Shown: positions 17,251 to 26,292, counted from the first letter of the stretch. The stretch is 64,000 bases of DNA from Nocardioides_C sp963700955 (GCA_963700955.1 CAVOZH010000011.1:558001-622000), one strand, 5' to 3'. Made by a program: numbers and translations. The notes: generated by a model from the sequence alone, not told the origin.

Positions 17251-18966
17251 ATGGACACCGTCGCACTCGACGAAACGCACCGCCGCGACTCGCTTCACAC
17301 CATGACCGGACAGACCCTCGACGTCTTGGTGATCGGCGGCGGCATCGTGGGCACCGGCTGCGCGCTCGACGCCGCAACCCGCGGTCTGAGTGTCGGCCTG
17401 GTCGAGGCCCGCGACATCGCCTCCGGAACCTCCAGCCGCTCCAGCAAACTGATCCACGGCGGACTGCGGTACCTGGAGATGCTGCAGTTCCGTCTGGTGG
17501 GCGAGGCGCTGAAAGAACGTGGACTCCTGCTCCACGACCTAGCACCCCACCTGGTGAAGCCGGTGCCCTTCCTCTACCCGCTGAAGCACCGCGGCTGGGA
17601 GCGCCTGTACGCCGGCACCGGGGTAGCGCTCTACGACACCCTGGCCAGCGCCGCGGGACGGTCCCGCCGCCTGCCCACCCACCGACACCTATCACGCACG
17701 CGGGCGCTCGAGCTGGCCCCATCGCTGCGTCGCGACAGCCTGGTGGGTGCCCTGCAGTACTACGACGCGCAGGTCGACGACGCCCGTTTCACCATGTTCG
17801 TGGCACGCACCGCCGCCACCCATGGGGCGGCGGTGGCAACCAGGTGTGAAGTGACCTCGCTGCTGCGAGAGAACGGCCGGGTCACCGGCGCGCACGTGGA
17901 GGACCGCATCAGCGGACAAGGGCACACCATCCGCGCCAGGCGCGTCGTGCTGGCCACGGGCGCGTGGACCGGGGACCTGCTCCGGGCCGGCCCCGACCCG
18001 GACGCGGTGTCGGTCCGCGCCAGCAAGGGCATCCACCTGCTCGTGCCTGGTGACAAGATCGTCAGCCGCACCGGTCTGATCCTGCGCACCGAGCACTCGG
18101 TCCTCTTCGTCATCCCCTGGGGCGAGAACTGGATCATCGGCACCACCGACAGCGACTGGACCGGGGACAAGGCGCACCCGGCCGCCAGCTCCAGCGACAT
18201 CGACTATCTCCTGGCCACGGTCAACTCGGTGTTGTCTGAGCCGCTGACCCGCGAGGACATCATCGGGGTCTATGCGGGGCTGCGACCGCTCGTGGCCGGG
18301 AAGGCCGAGCACACGGCGAAACTGTCGCGCGAGCACGTCGTAGTGCAGCCAGAGCCGGGGCTCACGGTCGTGGCCGGCGGCAAGTACACCACCTACCGCG
18401 TCATGGCCAAGGACGCCGTCGACGCAGCTGTGGACGACCTCCCTACCGAGCCGGCGCCCTGCATAACCGCGAGGACGCCACTGGTCGGCGCCCGAGGCTA
18501 CCGAGAGCTGATAGGCGCGGCCGACCTGCTCGCGCACCAATGGGGCCTGACGACCACCCGGGTGGAGTCACTCCTGAGACGCTACGGGTCCCTGGTTAGC
18601 GAGGTCCTGGCACCGGCGCGAGACCGTCCGGACCTCCTGACACCGGTCACTGGGGCGCCTGGCCATCTGAGAGCCGAGGTGCTCTACGCCGTCACCCACG
18701 AAGGCGCGTTGCACCTCGAGGACGTCCTCACTCGGCGAACCCGCGTCTCGGTCGACACCCCTGACCGTGGAGTAGCTGCCGCCGAGCACGTCGCCGGCCT
18801 TATCGGCCCTGAGCTCGGGTGGGATGCCGGGCGTGTGACCCGCGAGGTGGAGAACTACCGGGCCCGGGTGCACGCGGAACTCGCCAGCCAGTCGGCGCGA
18901 GATGATCGAACCGCTAACGAGGTGCGAACGGCAGTCGCTGAGGTGACCAAGGCGCTCTGCGGATGA
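17251..18966 (+). CDS. glpD: aerobic glycerol-3-phosphate dehydrogenase
   Basis: A 571-aa FAD-dependent membrane-peripheral enzyme oxidising glycerol-3-phosphate to dihydroxyacetone phosphate and passing electrons to quinone. The N-terminal Rossmann motif GGGIVG lies at 29-34, followed by 'ASGTSSRSSKLIHGGLRYLE', the DAO domain with 'IPWGENWIIGTTDSDW', and the C-terminal DAO_C domain. The protein looks complete. Its normal partner glpK is reduced to a fragment just upstream, so glycerol-3-phosphate must come from elsewhere: another glpK, uptake, or cleavage of a glycerol-phosphate ester. The start has AGAAGG about 14 bases upstream, rather far. The 238 bases that follow hold nothing recognisable. 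Confidence 0.93.
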   Translation: MDTVALDETHRRDSLHTMTGQTLDVLVIGGGIVGTGCALDAATRGLSVGLVEARDIASGTSSRSSKLIHGGLRYLEMLQFRLVGEALKERGLLLHDLAPHLVKPVPFLYPLKHRGWERLYAGTGVALYDTLASAAGRSRRLPTHRHLSRTRALELAPSLRRDSLVGALQYYDAQVDDARFTMFVARTAATHGAAVATRCEVTSLLRENGRVTGAHVEDRISGQGHTIRARRVVLATGAWTGDLLRAGPDPDAVSVRASKGIHLLVPGDKIVSRTGLILRTEHSVLFVIPWGENWIIGTTDSDWTGDKAHPAASSSDIDYLLATVNSVLSEPLTREDIIGVYAGLRPLVAGKAEHTAKLSREHVVVQPEPGLTVVAGGKYTTYRVMAKDAVDAAVDDLPTEPAPCITARTPLVGARGYRELIGAADLLAHQWGLTTTRVESLLRRYGSLVSEVLAPARDRPDLLTPVTGAPGHLRAEVLYAVTHEGALHLEDVLTRRTRVSVDTPDRGVAAAEHVAGLIGPELGWDAGRVTREVENYRARVHAELASQSARDDRTANEVRTAVAEVTKALCG

Positions 18967-19204
18967 CCGCCGTGCCGCCCCGTTGAGCGCTCGGCGTTGA
19001 AAGCCGCCTACAGCAGGTGGACGGCGCGGTTCGCCACCGTCCAACCACCCCAGTGAGAGCACCCCAACCGGCTCCTGCAGACGTCGCCCCGCGTCGAGGT
19101 CGATCTCGATGACCACCTGCGCTGACCGAGTCAAACTTGGTGCCGGGACGGCTTGCAAGATTGAGGCCATTGAGGCCGTCGACCAACGTGCCTGGTCATC
19201 ACAG

Positions 19205-22129
19205 CTAGGGCAGCCAGGCGTCCAGACCGTCGTCCTGCTGCCCTGCTACGGCTCCACCGAGCCCCGGCCGCCGCCGGCCGACCAGACCCTGCTTGTCGGT
19301 GTTGCGGAACAGGTCGGGAACCTGCAGCGGCGCGGGTGTGGCGGGTTGCGCCGGCGGGGCGCTCTCGCGAGCGTTGTCGCCGTCACTGACCCCCCTCATG
19401 TCCTCGACGTAGAACGCCCCACGCATCCACGGGTGCGACCAGCAGAAGTAGGTGTGGTAGCCCGGCTTGAGCTTCGAGGTGTCCAGCTCCCACGTCGGGG
19501 CGGCCTTGTTGTTGGCCGACGGACCCTCCGACAGCGGCAGGTAGCCCAGTGGACCCGAGTAGAACAGGCCGTTGCTGTTCGGGTAGCTGGCCAGCCCTGT
19601 CGGCCCGTTGCACGGCCCGTCACAGGAGGTGATCGCGTGCCGGGTGCCGCCCTTCTCGGCGTAGTCCAGGTTCACGAACCGGATCTTGTCGCCCCACGCC
19701 ACGACCGGCGCGGCCCCCATGCTGGATCCCGTCGACCCTCTCACCGTGCTCTTCCGCTTCTGGTCGCCCGGGGTGAACTTGAAGTCCTCGATCGTGACCA
19801 CGTTGGTGTGCGGGCCACGCGGCTCCCGTGGCGCCTCGTAGTCGTTGCACCCGTCCGCCACGCACGGCTGCCTCTCCGTGTGCACCCACATGCTGCCGTC
19901 GTCGCCGCGTTCCGCGGTCTGGTTCGGCAGCGACTCCGCGGCCTGAGCGTGGGTGGCCGCCGGCTGGTCCGCGAGCGTCGCGTGACAGCGCTGGTCAGGC
20001 GAGACGTGCACGTTCTTGTCCCAGTAGAAGCCGAGGATGCTCATCTGGTCCGGGAAGGCGTACTTGCGGGCGTCGTACACCCCGTTGAGGGCGATCCGGT
20101 CACCCTTCTTCACCGGCACCCGCCATCCCGGCTGGCTGATCCCCATCAGCGGGTGTGCCGGCCACACGCCGTGGGGGTAGTAGGCGCGGCTGTCGAGCAC
20201 GGTGGTGCCGGGGATCCGGTCCCCGTCCTCGGCGCAGGGCTGTGCCTCGCTGCCGAGGTTCGACACCACAACCCCACGGCCCCCGCCGTGCATGTGCCCG
20301 GCGGCGGCGATCATCACGCCGTCGTGCGGCGCGGTCCAGATCTCGCCGACGCCCGGCTTGACGTTCGCCTTCGTCGTCGGCTCCGCGGTCATGAACGAGT
20401 CCGGGTCGCCCTTGCTGTCGGCGAGTGCGTCACCGCGCGCCGCCGGGGCGTCCAGCGGCCAGTCGTAGATGCCGCCGGTCTTCGGCACGTTGAACGTCGA
20501 CCCGTAGATGACCGGCTCCACGGGCCGGTACGTCTTGCCGGTGGCCTTCTTGATCTCCGCGGCCGTGCCGTGCACGAAGGTGAACTGGAACTCCATGAAC
20601 ACCGTCTGGGTCTGCTCGGTCATGTTCATGGGCATCCAGTACATGGCCATCTCCTCGCGCCTCATCGGGATGCCCCACTGCGCGTGGCTGCCGGGTTCGG
20701 CGGCCGAGATCCGCTCGAAGCTGCCCTGCGTCTGCTCGCCGCCGGTCCCGAACACCCAGTCGATTCCCTTGCGGGTGTCTGCCTCGTCATCTGCTTCGGT
20801 GTCCTTGCGCAGGAGGTGGGCGTGGTGAAGGTGCACACCGTCGGAGTGGCCCACCTCCGTCCCGTCCGCGTAACGCATGGTCGGCTTGGCGGCCACGATG
20901 AACCCGTCGGCGCCGAAGAAGTCGATGTTGACCTGGTTCGCGTCGCCACCCGGCGGCACCGGGTGCGGGCCGTACTGCAGGGTGATCGTCTCGCGGGTGC
21001 CGGCCGGCTTCGGCTCGATGTACTGCTCCCGCTTGGTGGCCACCCCGGGAACCGGTGGCTGACCCGGTTCGGAGCCGGCGCCGTGGCCCTCATGGCCGGA
21101 GTGCCCGTCGCCCATGTCGCCGTGGTCCATGTCGCCGTGGTCCATGTCGCCGTGGTCGGAGTGACCGCTGTGGTCGCCGCTGTCGCCGCCCGTGTCGCCG
21201 CCGCCGTCAGAGTGGCCGGCGTGGCCGGAGTGGCTGTCGCCCATGTCGCCGTGGTCCATCTCGGCGTGGTCGGAGTGACCGCTGTGGCCGCCGTCCGAGT
21301 GGTCCGCAGTGGACCCCTGCGGCATCCCGGCCATCGCCATCTCGTCGTGCGACCCGTTCGCCCCGTGGTCAGCGTGCCCGTCGGTGTGCCCCTCGTGCGC
21401 GGTGAAGCCGGGGGCGTGCTCGGAGGGCATGCCCATCCCGTGCATGTCCTCGCCCTGGTGATCGTGGCCGGTCAGCACCTGGCCCGGGCCCTCGGCCATC
21501 GTGTGCTCATGACTGTCGCTGTCCGAACGGCCATGGTCCGCGTGCTCGTCGTGCCCCGACGCCTCCTCGCCGTGCTCGTGCAGATGGCCCTCCTCCGACA
21601 TCGCGGCCATCTCGTCGTGGGAGTGGTGCTCCCCGCCGCCGAGCACCAGTGCCGGGACGAACATGAGCACGATCCCGGCCGACAGCCCGGTCAACATCTG
21701 CCTACCGAGATGCGGTGTCGGCAGCGAGATGCCGCCCACCGCAGAGCTGCCGAGCGCGAGCAGCCCGGGCACCGCGGCGAGCTCGAAGAGCACGGTCACC
21801 CCGTCCTTGAAGCCGATCGGCTCCATGTGCCCTCCCTCGAGGAAGGGCAGCCCGATGGTGCGGGAGAGCAGCCACATCCCGATGGAACCCACGGTCAGCA
21901 CCAGCGCGCCGACCAGAAGACGCGGCGAGGGCCCACGGAGGAAGAGCAGCGCGGCGACGCCGATCTGCGCAAGGGCAACCACCAGGAATCCGATCATCAT
22001 GACCGGCAGGTTCTTGTGGTCTGCCGCAGCCGACAGGTGCAGGATCCCGGCAGCAACGCAGAGCAGCGCGACCCCGCTGATGATCAGGTGTGGCGCGTTG
22101 TCGAGCTTCCACTCGCGGCGGTATCTCAT
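19205..22129 (-). CDS. five-helix membrane protein with His-rich, PHM-like copper and cupredoxin regions
   Basis: A 974-aa protein I cannot match to a named family. In order it has about five membrane helices (12-165); a His/Asp/Met/Gly-rich extracytoplasmic stretch (about 164-348) with 'DHGDM' repeats; a large domain with 'HLHHAHLL' (about 432), 'GHMHGGG' (about 611) and 'PDQMSILGFYW' (about 693), which recall the HHM, HxH and Met copper ligands of peptidylglycine monooxygenase-type enzymes; and a cupredoxin-like domain with His near 830 ('RHAITS') and a C-x2-H-x2-M triad near 896-902. A copper-dependent redox or copper-handling role is inferred. The start has GGAGG nine bases upstream; the frame further upstream is non-coding in character. 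Confidence 0.75.
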   Translation of the reverse strand: MRYRREWKLDNAPHLIISGVALLCVAAGILHLSAAADHKNLPVMMIGFLVVALAQIGVAALLFLRGPSPRLLVGALVLTVGSIGMWLLSRTIGLPFLEGGHMEPIGFKDGVTVLFELAAVPGLLALGSSAVGGISLPTPHLGRQMLTGLSAGIVLMFVPALVLGGGEHHSHDEMAAMSEEGHLHEHGEEASGHDEHADHGRSDSDSHEHTMAEGPGQVLTGHDHQGEDMHGMGMPSEHAPGFTAHEGHTDGHADHGANGSHDEMAMAGMPQGSTADHSDGGHSGHSDHAEMDHGDMGDSHSGHAGHSDGGGDTGGDSGDHSGHSDHGDMDHGDMDHGDMGDGHSGHEGHGAGSEPGQPPVPGVATKREQYIEPKPAGTRETITLQYGPHPVPPGGDANQVNIDFFGADGFIVAAKPTMRYADGTEVGHSDGVHLHHAHLLRKDTEADDEADTRKGIDWVFGTGGEQTQGSFERISAAEPGSHAQWGIPMRREEMAMYWMPMNMTEQTQTVFMEFQFTFVHGTAAEIKKATGKTYRPVEPVIYGSTFNVPKTGGIYDWPLDAPAARGDALADSKGDPDSFMTAEPTTKANVKPGVGEIWTAPHDGVMIAAAGHMHGGGRGVVVSNLGSEAQPCAEDGDRIPGTTVLDSRAYYPHGVWPAHPLMGISQPGWRVPVKKGDRIALNGVYDARKYAFPDQMSILGFYWDKNVHVSPDQRCHATLADQPAATHAQAAESLPNQTAERGDDGSMWVHTERQPCVADGCNDYEAPREPRGPHTNVVTIEDFKFTPGDQKRKSTVRGSTGSSMGAAPVVAWGDKIRFVNLDYAEKGGTRHAITSCDGPCNGPTGLASYPNSNGLFYSGPLGYLPLSEGPSANNKAAPTWELDTSKLKPGYHTYFCWSHPWMRGAFYVEDMRGVSDGDNARESAPPAQPATPAPLQVPDLFRNTDKQGLVGRRRPGLGGAVAGQQDDGLDAWLP
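21113..21157. repeat. three perfect 15-bp tandem repeats inside the His-rich coding region
   Basis: The 15-mer CATGTCGCCGTGGTC occurs three times head to tail, with a fourth copy at 21242-21256. On the coding strand each unit encodes Asp-His-Gly-Asp-Met. Because the period is a multiple of three, copy-number changes by slippage would lengthen or shorten the metal-binding stretch without breaking the frame. Confidence 0.9.
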
Positions 22130-22428
22130 CAGGACATTCCTCCAGGGCCGGGCCGGGCGGGGACTCCCCCGAACTGCTGCATTCCGCCCCGTCCGTACGA
22201 AGCGGTAAATGGTCGTTAACCGGAATTGGAGCGTATGTCCGAGGCAACAAAGCCTGGAAGGCGTGCAATGTGCCGATAGCCGAGAATGTCGCAGATAGCG
22301 TGCCTTGAATGAGATAACCGGGTCCTGCATGCGCATCAAGGGGCGGTGTTCGGCACCGCTCTGACGCAAGAATGCGGACGTCGAGACAACTGAGCCGACC
22401 GACACGGCACCGACGAAAGCGATCTGCG

Positions 22429-23910
22429 ATGTCGTACTGGGCGCGAACCCTCGGGGCACTCGTCAGCCTCACCATGCTCACGACCGCGCCTGCGACGGGC
22501 GCCGCCACGGACAGCGCCCGGCCCGTCGACCCGGGCAGGGAGGCAGCGAACTACGCCAAGCAGACCGAGCGGGCCTCCGACTACCTCACCCCCGCGATGC
22601 TGCGGCAGCAGACCGTGCAGGGTTCGCGGTCGGCCGTGCAGGGGCTGCGGCAGCAGGCAGACGACCCAGGACGGATGTTCCTGACCGACCTGTGCTGGGC
22701 GCACGAACAGGGCTGCGGTGGCGACCCGCGGCTGGCGAGCTGGAAGCGGCGAGGCTACGGGCGCATGAGGCCCGTGCTGTTCACCGGGCGGAACGGCGCC
22801 ACGCTGTCCGGGCACGTCTGGGCGACCCGCCGGGGACCGGCACACCGGCCGGTCGTCGTGATCACGTCGGGGTCGGTGCAGGCCACCGAGCAGATGTACT
22901 GGTGGGCGGCGCAGGTGCTGGCCAAGGCGGGCTATGTCGTCCTCACCTGGGACGCGCAGAACCAGGGCCGCTCCGACACGACGGGCGACGGCGGGGACCG
23001 CTTGGACGGCGTGCCGACCCAGCTGCGGCTCACCACCTTCTTCGACCACACACAGGACGCGCTCGACTTCGCGCTGTCCCGCCCCGAGCACGCTTACTGT
23101 CCGAGGCCGAGCAGGTCCGGCGCCCGGTGGTGCGGGAAGCAGCGCAGCCGGGCGGCAGACGGTCTCGCGAACGGGTACAACCCGATGTGGCGGCTCGTCG
23201 ACCGCAGGCGGGTCGGCCTGGCCGGGCACTCGTACGGCGCATCCGGCGCCAGCTGGATCGGCCAGCAGGACCGCCGCGTCGACGCTGTCGTCGCCTGGGA
23301 CAACCTGTGCAACCCCGCGCTGGAACGCCGTCCCTCCGCGCCCCTCAGCAGCGGGAACGCAGGACCTTCGTGCCCCACAGCCGCTCGAGGATCGGCGCGG
23401 CCGCGGGTGCCGTCGCTGGGCATCAGCGGCGACTACCCCGGCACCCCGCTTCCCTACCGCACAGAGCCGGACGCGGGCGCCAAGAGCATCGCCTCCCGGC
23501 AGTTCTCCCGCGCCGGTGTCGACACCGGCCAGGTCGTGATTCGCGGCGGCACCCACTACGAGTGGTCCTACATCCCCGCTCCGGCGTTCGGGGCCACCCT
23601 GCGTGGCATCGACGCGTCCGCCTGGTACACCACCGCGTGGATGGACCGCTACGTCAAGGGCGACCGCACCGCGACCCGGCGGCTGCTGACCACCCGTTGG
23701 CGGCATGACGGCGTGGAGGGGACCGTCGACCCGGCTGGTGACGGCAACATGTTCAGCTACCACTACCGCTCCCGCCTCGACCTCGGACACCACGGCGGCA
23801 GGCGCGTGCGTTGCGAGAACCTGCGCCGCGGCTGCACCGGGCTCGTGACGCGTGACGGCCGCGGCCCGTCGTACTCCTATCTGGCCATCGCGACGAGCCG
23901 CGACCGCTGA
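22429..23910 (+). CDS. secreted alpha/beta hydrolase
   Basis: A protein of about 493 aa with an N-terminal signal peptide (hydrophobic core 'LGALVSLTMLTTAPATGAA'). The alpha/beta-hydrolase core shows the nucleophile elbow G-H-S-Y-G ('LAGHSYGASGASWIG'), an earlier strand 'RPVVVITSGSVQATEQMYW' and 'LTWDAQNQGRSD', and the late His in 'GGTHYEWSY'. Several cysteines suggest disulfides in an exported enzyme. The substrate cannot be predicted. I took the ATG just before the signal peptide; an ATG 19 codons upstream would give a longer Arg-rich leader. It is divergent from the copper protein gene, sharing a 299-base gap (22130-22428) with no clear operator. Confidence 0.75.
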   Translation: MSYWARTLGALVSLTMLTTAPATGAATDSARPVDPGREAANYAKQTERASDYLTPAMLRQQTVQGSRSAVQGLRQQADDPGRMFLTDLCWAHEQGCGGDPRLASWKRRGYGRMRPVLFTGRNGATLSGHVWATRRGPAHRPVVVITSGSVQATEQMYWWAAQVLAKAGYVVLTWDAQNQGRSDTTGDGGDRLDGVPTQLRLTTFFDHTQDALDFALSRPEHAYCPRPSRSGARWCGKQRSRAADGLANGYNPMWRLVDRRRVGLAGHSYGASGASWIGQQDRRVDAVVAWDNLCNPALERRPSAPLSSGNAGPSCPTAARGSARPRVPSLGISGDYPGTPLPYRTEPDAGAKSIASRQFSRAGVDTGQVVIRGGTHYEWSYIPAPAFGATLRGIDASAWYTTAWMDRYVKGDRTATRRLLTTRWRHDGVEGTVDPAGDGNMFSYHYRSRLDLGHHGGRRVRCENLRRGCTGLVTRDGRGPSYSYLAIATSRDR

Positions 23911-23958
23911 CCCGTCACCCACGCGACCGGGAGACCTGCGCTCGTCTCCCCATAACGG

Positions 23959-23997
23959 AACGAGGGCGGCTTCGTTGCACCGTGCAACCGCCTCGTT
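23959..23997. promoter_or_regulatory. nested palindrome upstream of the recombinase-like gene
   Basis: The core GTTGCAC-C-GTGCAAC (23974-23988) is a perfect inverted repeat. It is flanked by outer arms AACGAGGGCGG and CCGCCTCGTT that also pair apart from one extra G. The element ends 17 bases before the recombinase-like start. It could be an operator, a recombination site, or a hairpin terminating the preceding hydrolase gene. GTGCAAC recurs once just after the gene (24657-24663). Confidence 0.6.
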
Positions 23998-24013
23998 GTC
24001 CTAAGGGGGAAGG

Positions 24014-24607
24014 TTGGGCCGCCGACTCGCCGTGGGTTACGCCCGGGTCGCGCTCGACGGTCACGACCTCGCGGAACAGCGCGAGGCCCTGATCGCCCTG
24101 GGCGTCGCCGGCGACTGCGTGTACGTCGACCACGGGATCGCCTGCGCCGGCCGGGACCGTCCTGGCCTTCGCGACGCGATCGCCGCCTGCGGTCCCGGCG
24201 ACACGCTCGTGGTCACCGGGCTGCACCGGCTCGCGCGCTCGGTCGCCGACGCCCGCGACATCGTCGAGCAGCTCACCGGGCGCGGAGTTCGGCTCAACCT
24301 GGGCGGCACCGTCTTCAACCCGCACGACCCGACGGGGCGGGTGATCGCCAAGACGATCGCGGCCGTCGTCGACTTCGAGGCCGACCTGATCCGCAGCCGG
24401 ACCCGTGAAGGCCTGAAGGCGGCCAAGGCGAAGGGCCGGCTGCGCGGCAAACCACCCAAGCTCAGCCCGGACCAGCAGGCACGGCTGGTGGACCTTCACC
24501 ACCGGGCCGGGCGCTCCCCCGAGGAGCTGGCGGAGATCTTCGACGTGGCCCGCTCCACGGTGTACCGGGTGCTCGAGCGCGCACGGCGGGGCGCGATCGA
24601 GCCCTGA
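24014..24607 (+). CDS. serine recombinase homologue lacking the catalytic serine
   Basis: A 197-aa protein with the full small-resolvase layout: N-terminal catalytic fold, long E helix ('VDFEADLIRSRTREGLKAAKAKGR') and a C-terminal Hin-type helix-turn-helix ('SPEELAEIFDVARSTVYRVL'). The nucleophile position of 'GYARVS' reads Ala13 (GYARVA, codon GCG), and the conserved Asp of 'LDRLGR' is His71. The arginines equivalent to gamma-delta resolvase R45, R68 and R71 remain (R49, R72, R75). DNA cleavage should be impossible, so it may act as a DNA-binding protein, perhaps on the palindrome just upstream. The start is TTG after AAGGGGGAAGG. No partner transposase or res array is evident. Confidence 0.85.
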   Translation: MGRRLAVGYARVALDGHDLAEQREALIALGVAGDCVYVDHGIACAGRDRPGLRDAIAACGPGDTLVVTGLHRLARSVADARDIVEQLTGRGVRLNLGGTVFNPHDPTGRVIAKTIAAVVDFEADLIRSRTREGLKAAKAKGRLRGKPPKLSPDQQARLVDLHHRAGRSPEELAEIFDVARSTVYRVLERARRGAIEP

Positions 24608-24804
24608 TCTGGGGCGGCTTGCTCCAGCGCGGCGGAGTGTCGTATTTGCGCAGGTTTGTGCAACGCACATTCCTGCACCCCGATAACGGCTTCGACCCAT
24701 TGTCCCGCGGTTGTCGGCGCTTCTAGCGTGACGGGCCTCGCGCCCGACCCGGGCGCACTCCCATGAGCGCCCTTCGCCTGGGGCGCTCGCCACTTGGAGG
24801 TCAC

Positions 24805-26127
24805 ATGCGCCACCCCCGCATCCTCATCGGACTCGCCGTCACGGTGTTCGGCATCGCGACGGCCATCCCGGCAGCCGCCCACGAGCCCTGGGACGACGGC
24901 TCGATCCCCCCGCCACCGCCTGCCAGCGCGGCCGACGGCTACAGCAAGACCATGCACCTGCTGAGCACGGACGAGCACCGAGGAGGAGTGAACTCCGACC
25001 TCGCGTTCAAGGGCACGCTCGCGTTCGCCGGCCACTACGGCGGGTTCCGCATCATCGACCTGGCCGACCCGGGCAAGCCGGTCGAGATCGCCGACGTCCA
25101 CTGCAACGGCCCGCAGGGCGACGTGACGGTGTACGGCGACCTGCTGTTCCTCTCGGTCGACACGCCCCAGAGCACCGAAGGGTGTGAGGGATCGCGCAAC
25201 GTCACCGCGACCACCGAGGGAGCCTTCGAGGGCGTTCGGGTCTTCGACATCAGCGACCCCGCCGCACCGGAGTTCCTCAAGGCGGTCAGGACGGACTGCG
25301 GGTCCCACACCAACACCCTGGTCCCGGGCGAGAACGGCACCGCGTACGTCTATGTCGCGTCGTACCCGCTCTCGAAGAGCGGCCTGGGTCCGGACTGCCA
25401 GGCGCCGTTCGAGCGGATCTCGGTCATCCAGGTCGACGGTGACGACGCCGCGGCGGGCCGGGACGCCCGGGTCGTCGCAGAGCCCACGATCAAGGGTATC
25501 GACCAGTTCGGTGCCAAGCAGGGCGCCGAGCCCTTCTTCGCCTGCCACGACATCACCGTGCTCGCGCCCAAGAAGATCGCCGCCGCCGCGTGCTTGTCGC
25601 AGGGCCAGCTCTGGGACATCTCCAACCCGCTGGCCCCGGTGGTGACCGCCGACATCGACACGCCCGACGTCGACATCTGGCACTCCGCGGCGTTCACGCC
25701 GGACGGCAAGTACGTGACCTTCGGTGACGAGTACTTCGGCCAGCCGAAGGAGCCCTACGGCGCGCTGTGGACGTACTCGGTCGCGGATCCCTCCACGCCG
25801 CTCAGCCACCTGCGCATCCCCCGCGACGAGCCCAGCACGTACCACAACTTCAACTACGTGCCGCTGAAGGACCGCTACATCCTGGTCTCCTCGGCGTACG
25901 GCTCGGGTACGTCGGTCGTGGACCTGACCGAACCGTCGGCGCCGAAGGAGATCGCCTACTACGACATGCAGTCGAACGCGTGGTCGTCGTACTGGTACAA
26001 CGGCCTGATCGTCGCCAACGACATCTCGCGCGGCCTCGACACGCTGCGGTTCAGCAGCACGGCAGTCGCCGGCGCCAAGAAGCTGGCTGCGCTCAACCCG
26101 CAGACCCAGGACTACCTGGTCGACTGA
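24805..26127 (+). CDS. secreted LVIVD-repeat beta-propeller protein
   Basis: A 440-aa exported protein. A clear signal peptide ('RILIGLAVTVFGIATAIPAAAHE') is followed by LVIVD-type repeats, each of the form 'F(R/V)I(I/F)D(L/I)(A/S)DP(G/A)xPxxx' at several points, which are predicted to form a beta-propeller. Four cysteines are spread over the mature chain. The start is set by GGAGG four bases before the ATG. The function of actinobacterial LVIVD proteins is not known; extracellular binding or scaffolding is the usual guess. A strong hairpin terminator follows. Confidence 0.85.
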   Translation: MRHPRILIGLAVTVFGIATAIPAAAHEPWDDGSIPPPPPASAADGYSKTMHLLSTDEHRGGVNSDLAFKGTLAFAGHYGGFRIIDLADPGKPVEIADVHCNGPQGDVTVYGDLLFLSVDTPQSTEGCEGSRNVTATTEGAFEGVRVFDISDPAAPEFLKAVRTDCGSHTNTLVPGENGTAYVYVASYPLSKSGLGPDCQAPFERISVIQVDGDDAAAGRDARVVAEPTIKGIDQFGAKQGAEPFFACHDITVLAPKKIAAAACLSQGQLWDISNPLAPVVTADIDTPDVDIWHSAAFTPDGKYVTFGDEYFGQPKEPYGALWTYSVADPSTPLSHLRIPRDEPSTYHNFNYVPLKDRYILVSSAYGSGTSVVDLTEPSAPKEIAYYDMQSNAWSSYWYNGLIVANDISRGLDTLRFSSTAVAGAKKLAALNPQTQDYLVD

Positions 26128-26153
26128 CCGAACCTGATCGGCTGACGCATGAG

Positions 26154-26190
26154 ACGAGGGCCCGTCGCCTGACCGGTGGCGGGCCCTCGT
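26154..26190 (+). terminator. hairpin terminator after the LVIVD gene
   Basis: Eleven-base arms ACGAGGGCCCG (26154-26164) and CGGGCCCTCGT (26180-26190) pair perfectly around a loop that can itself extend the stem. There is no long T tract, as is common for actinobacterial terminators. Confidence 0.75.
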
Positions 26191-26292
26191 CGTACGCCGA
26201 CCCCGGCCGAGGGCCTCGGCACGGCGGTGAACGGACAGCGAGTCGTGCTCGGGCGCCGAACCCAACAGCCGCTCCTCGGGGAAGATGGCGGT

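Noticed and set aside
21113..21256. CRISPR-like array
   Set aside because: The repeats are contiguous 15-mers without spacers and lie in frame within a coding region.
19109..22219. Long + strand open frame of over 1000 codons opposite the copper protein
   Set aside because: It has a His/Arg/Val-rich repetitive translation that mirrors the His-rich minus-strand gene, no ribosome site and no domain; the minus-strand gene has signature motifs and a ribosome site.
23941..24670. Transposon or invertible element around the recombinase-like gene
   Set aside because: No paired inverted ends or target-site duplication are visible and the protein lacks its catalytic serine.
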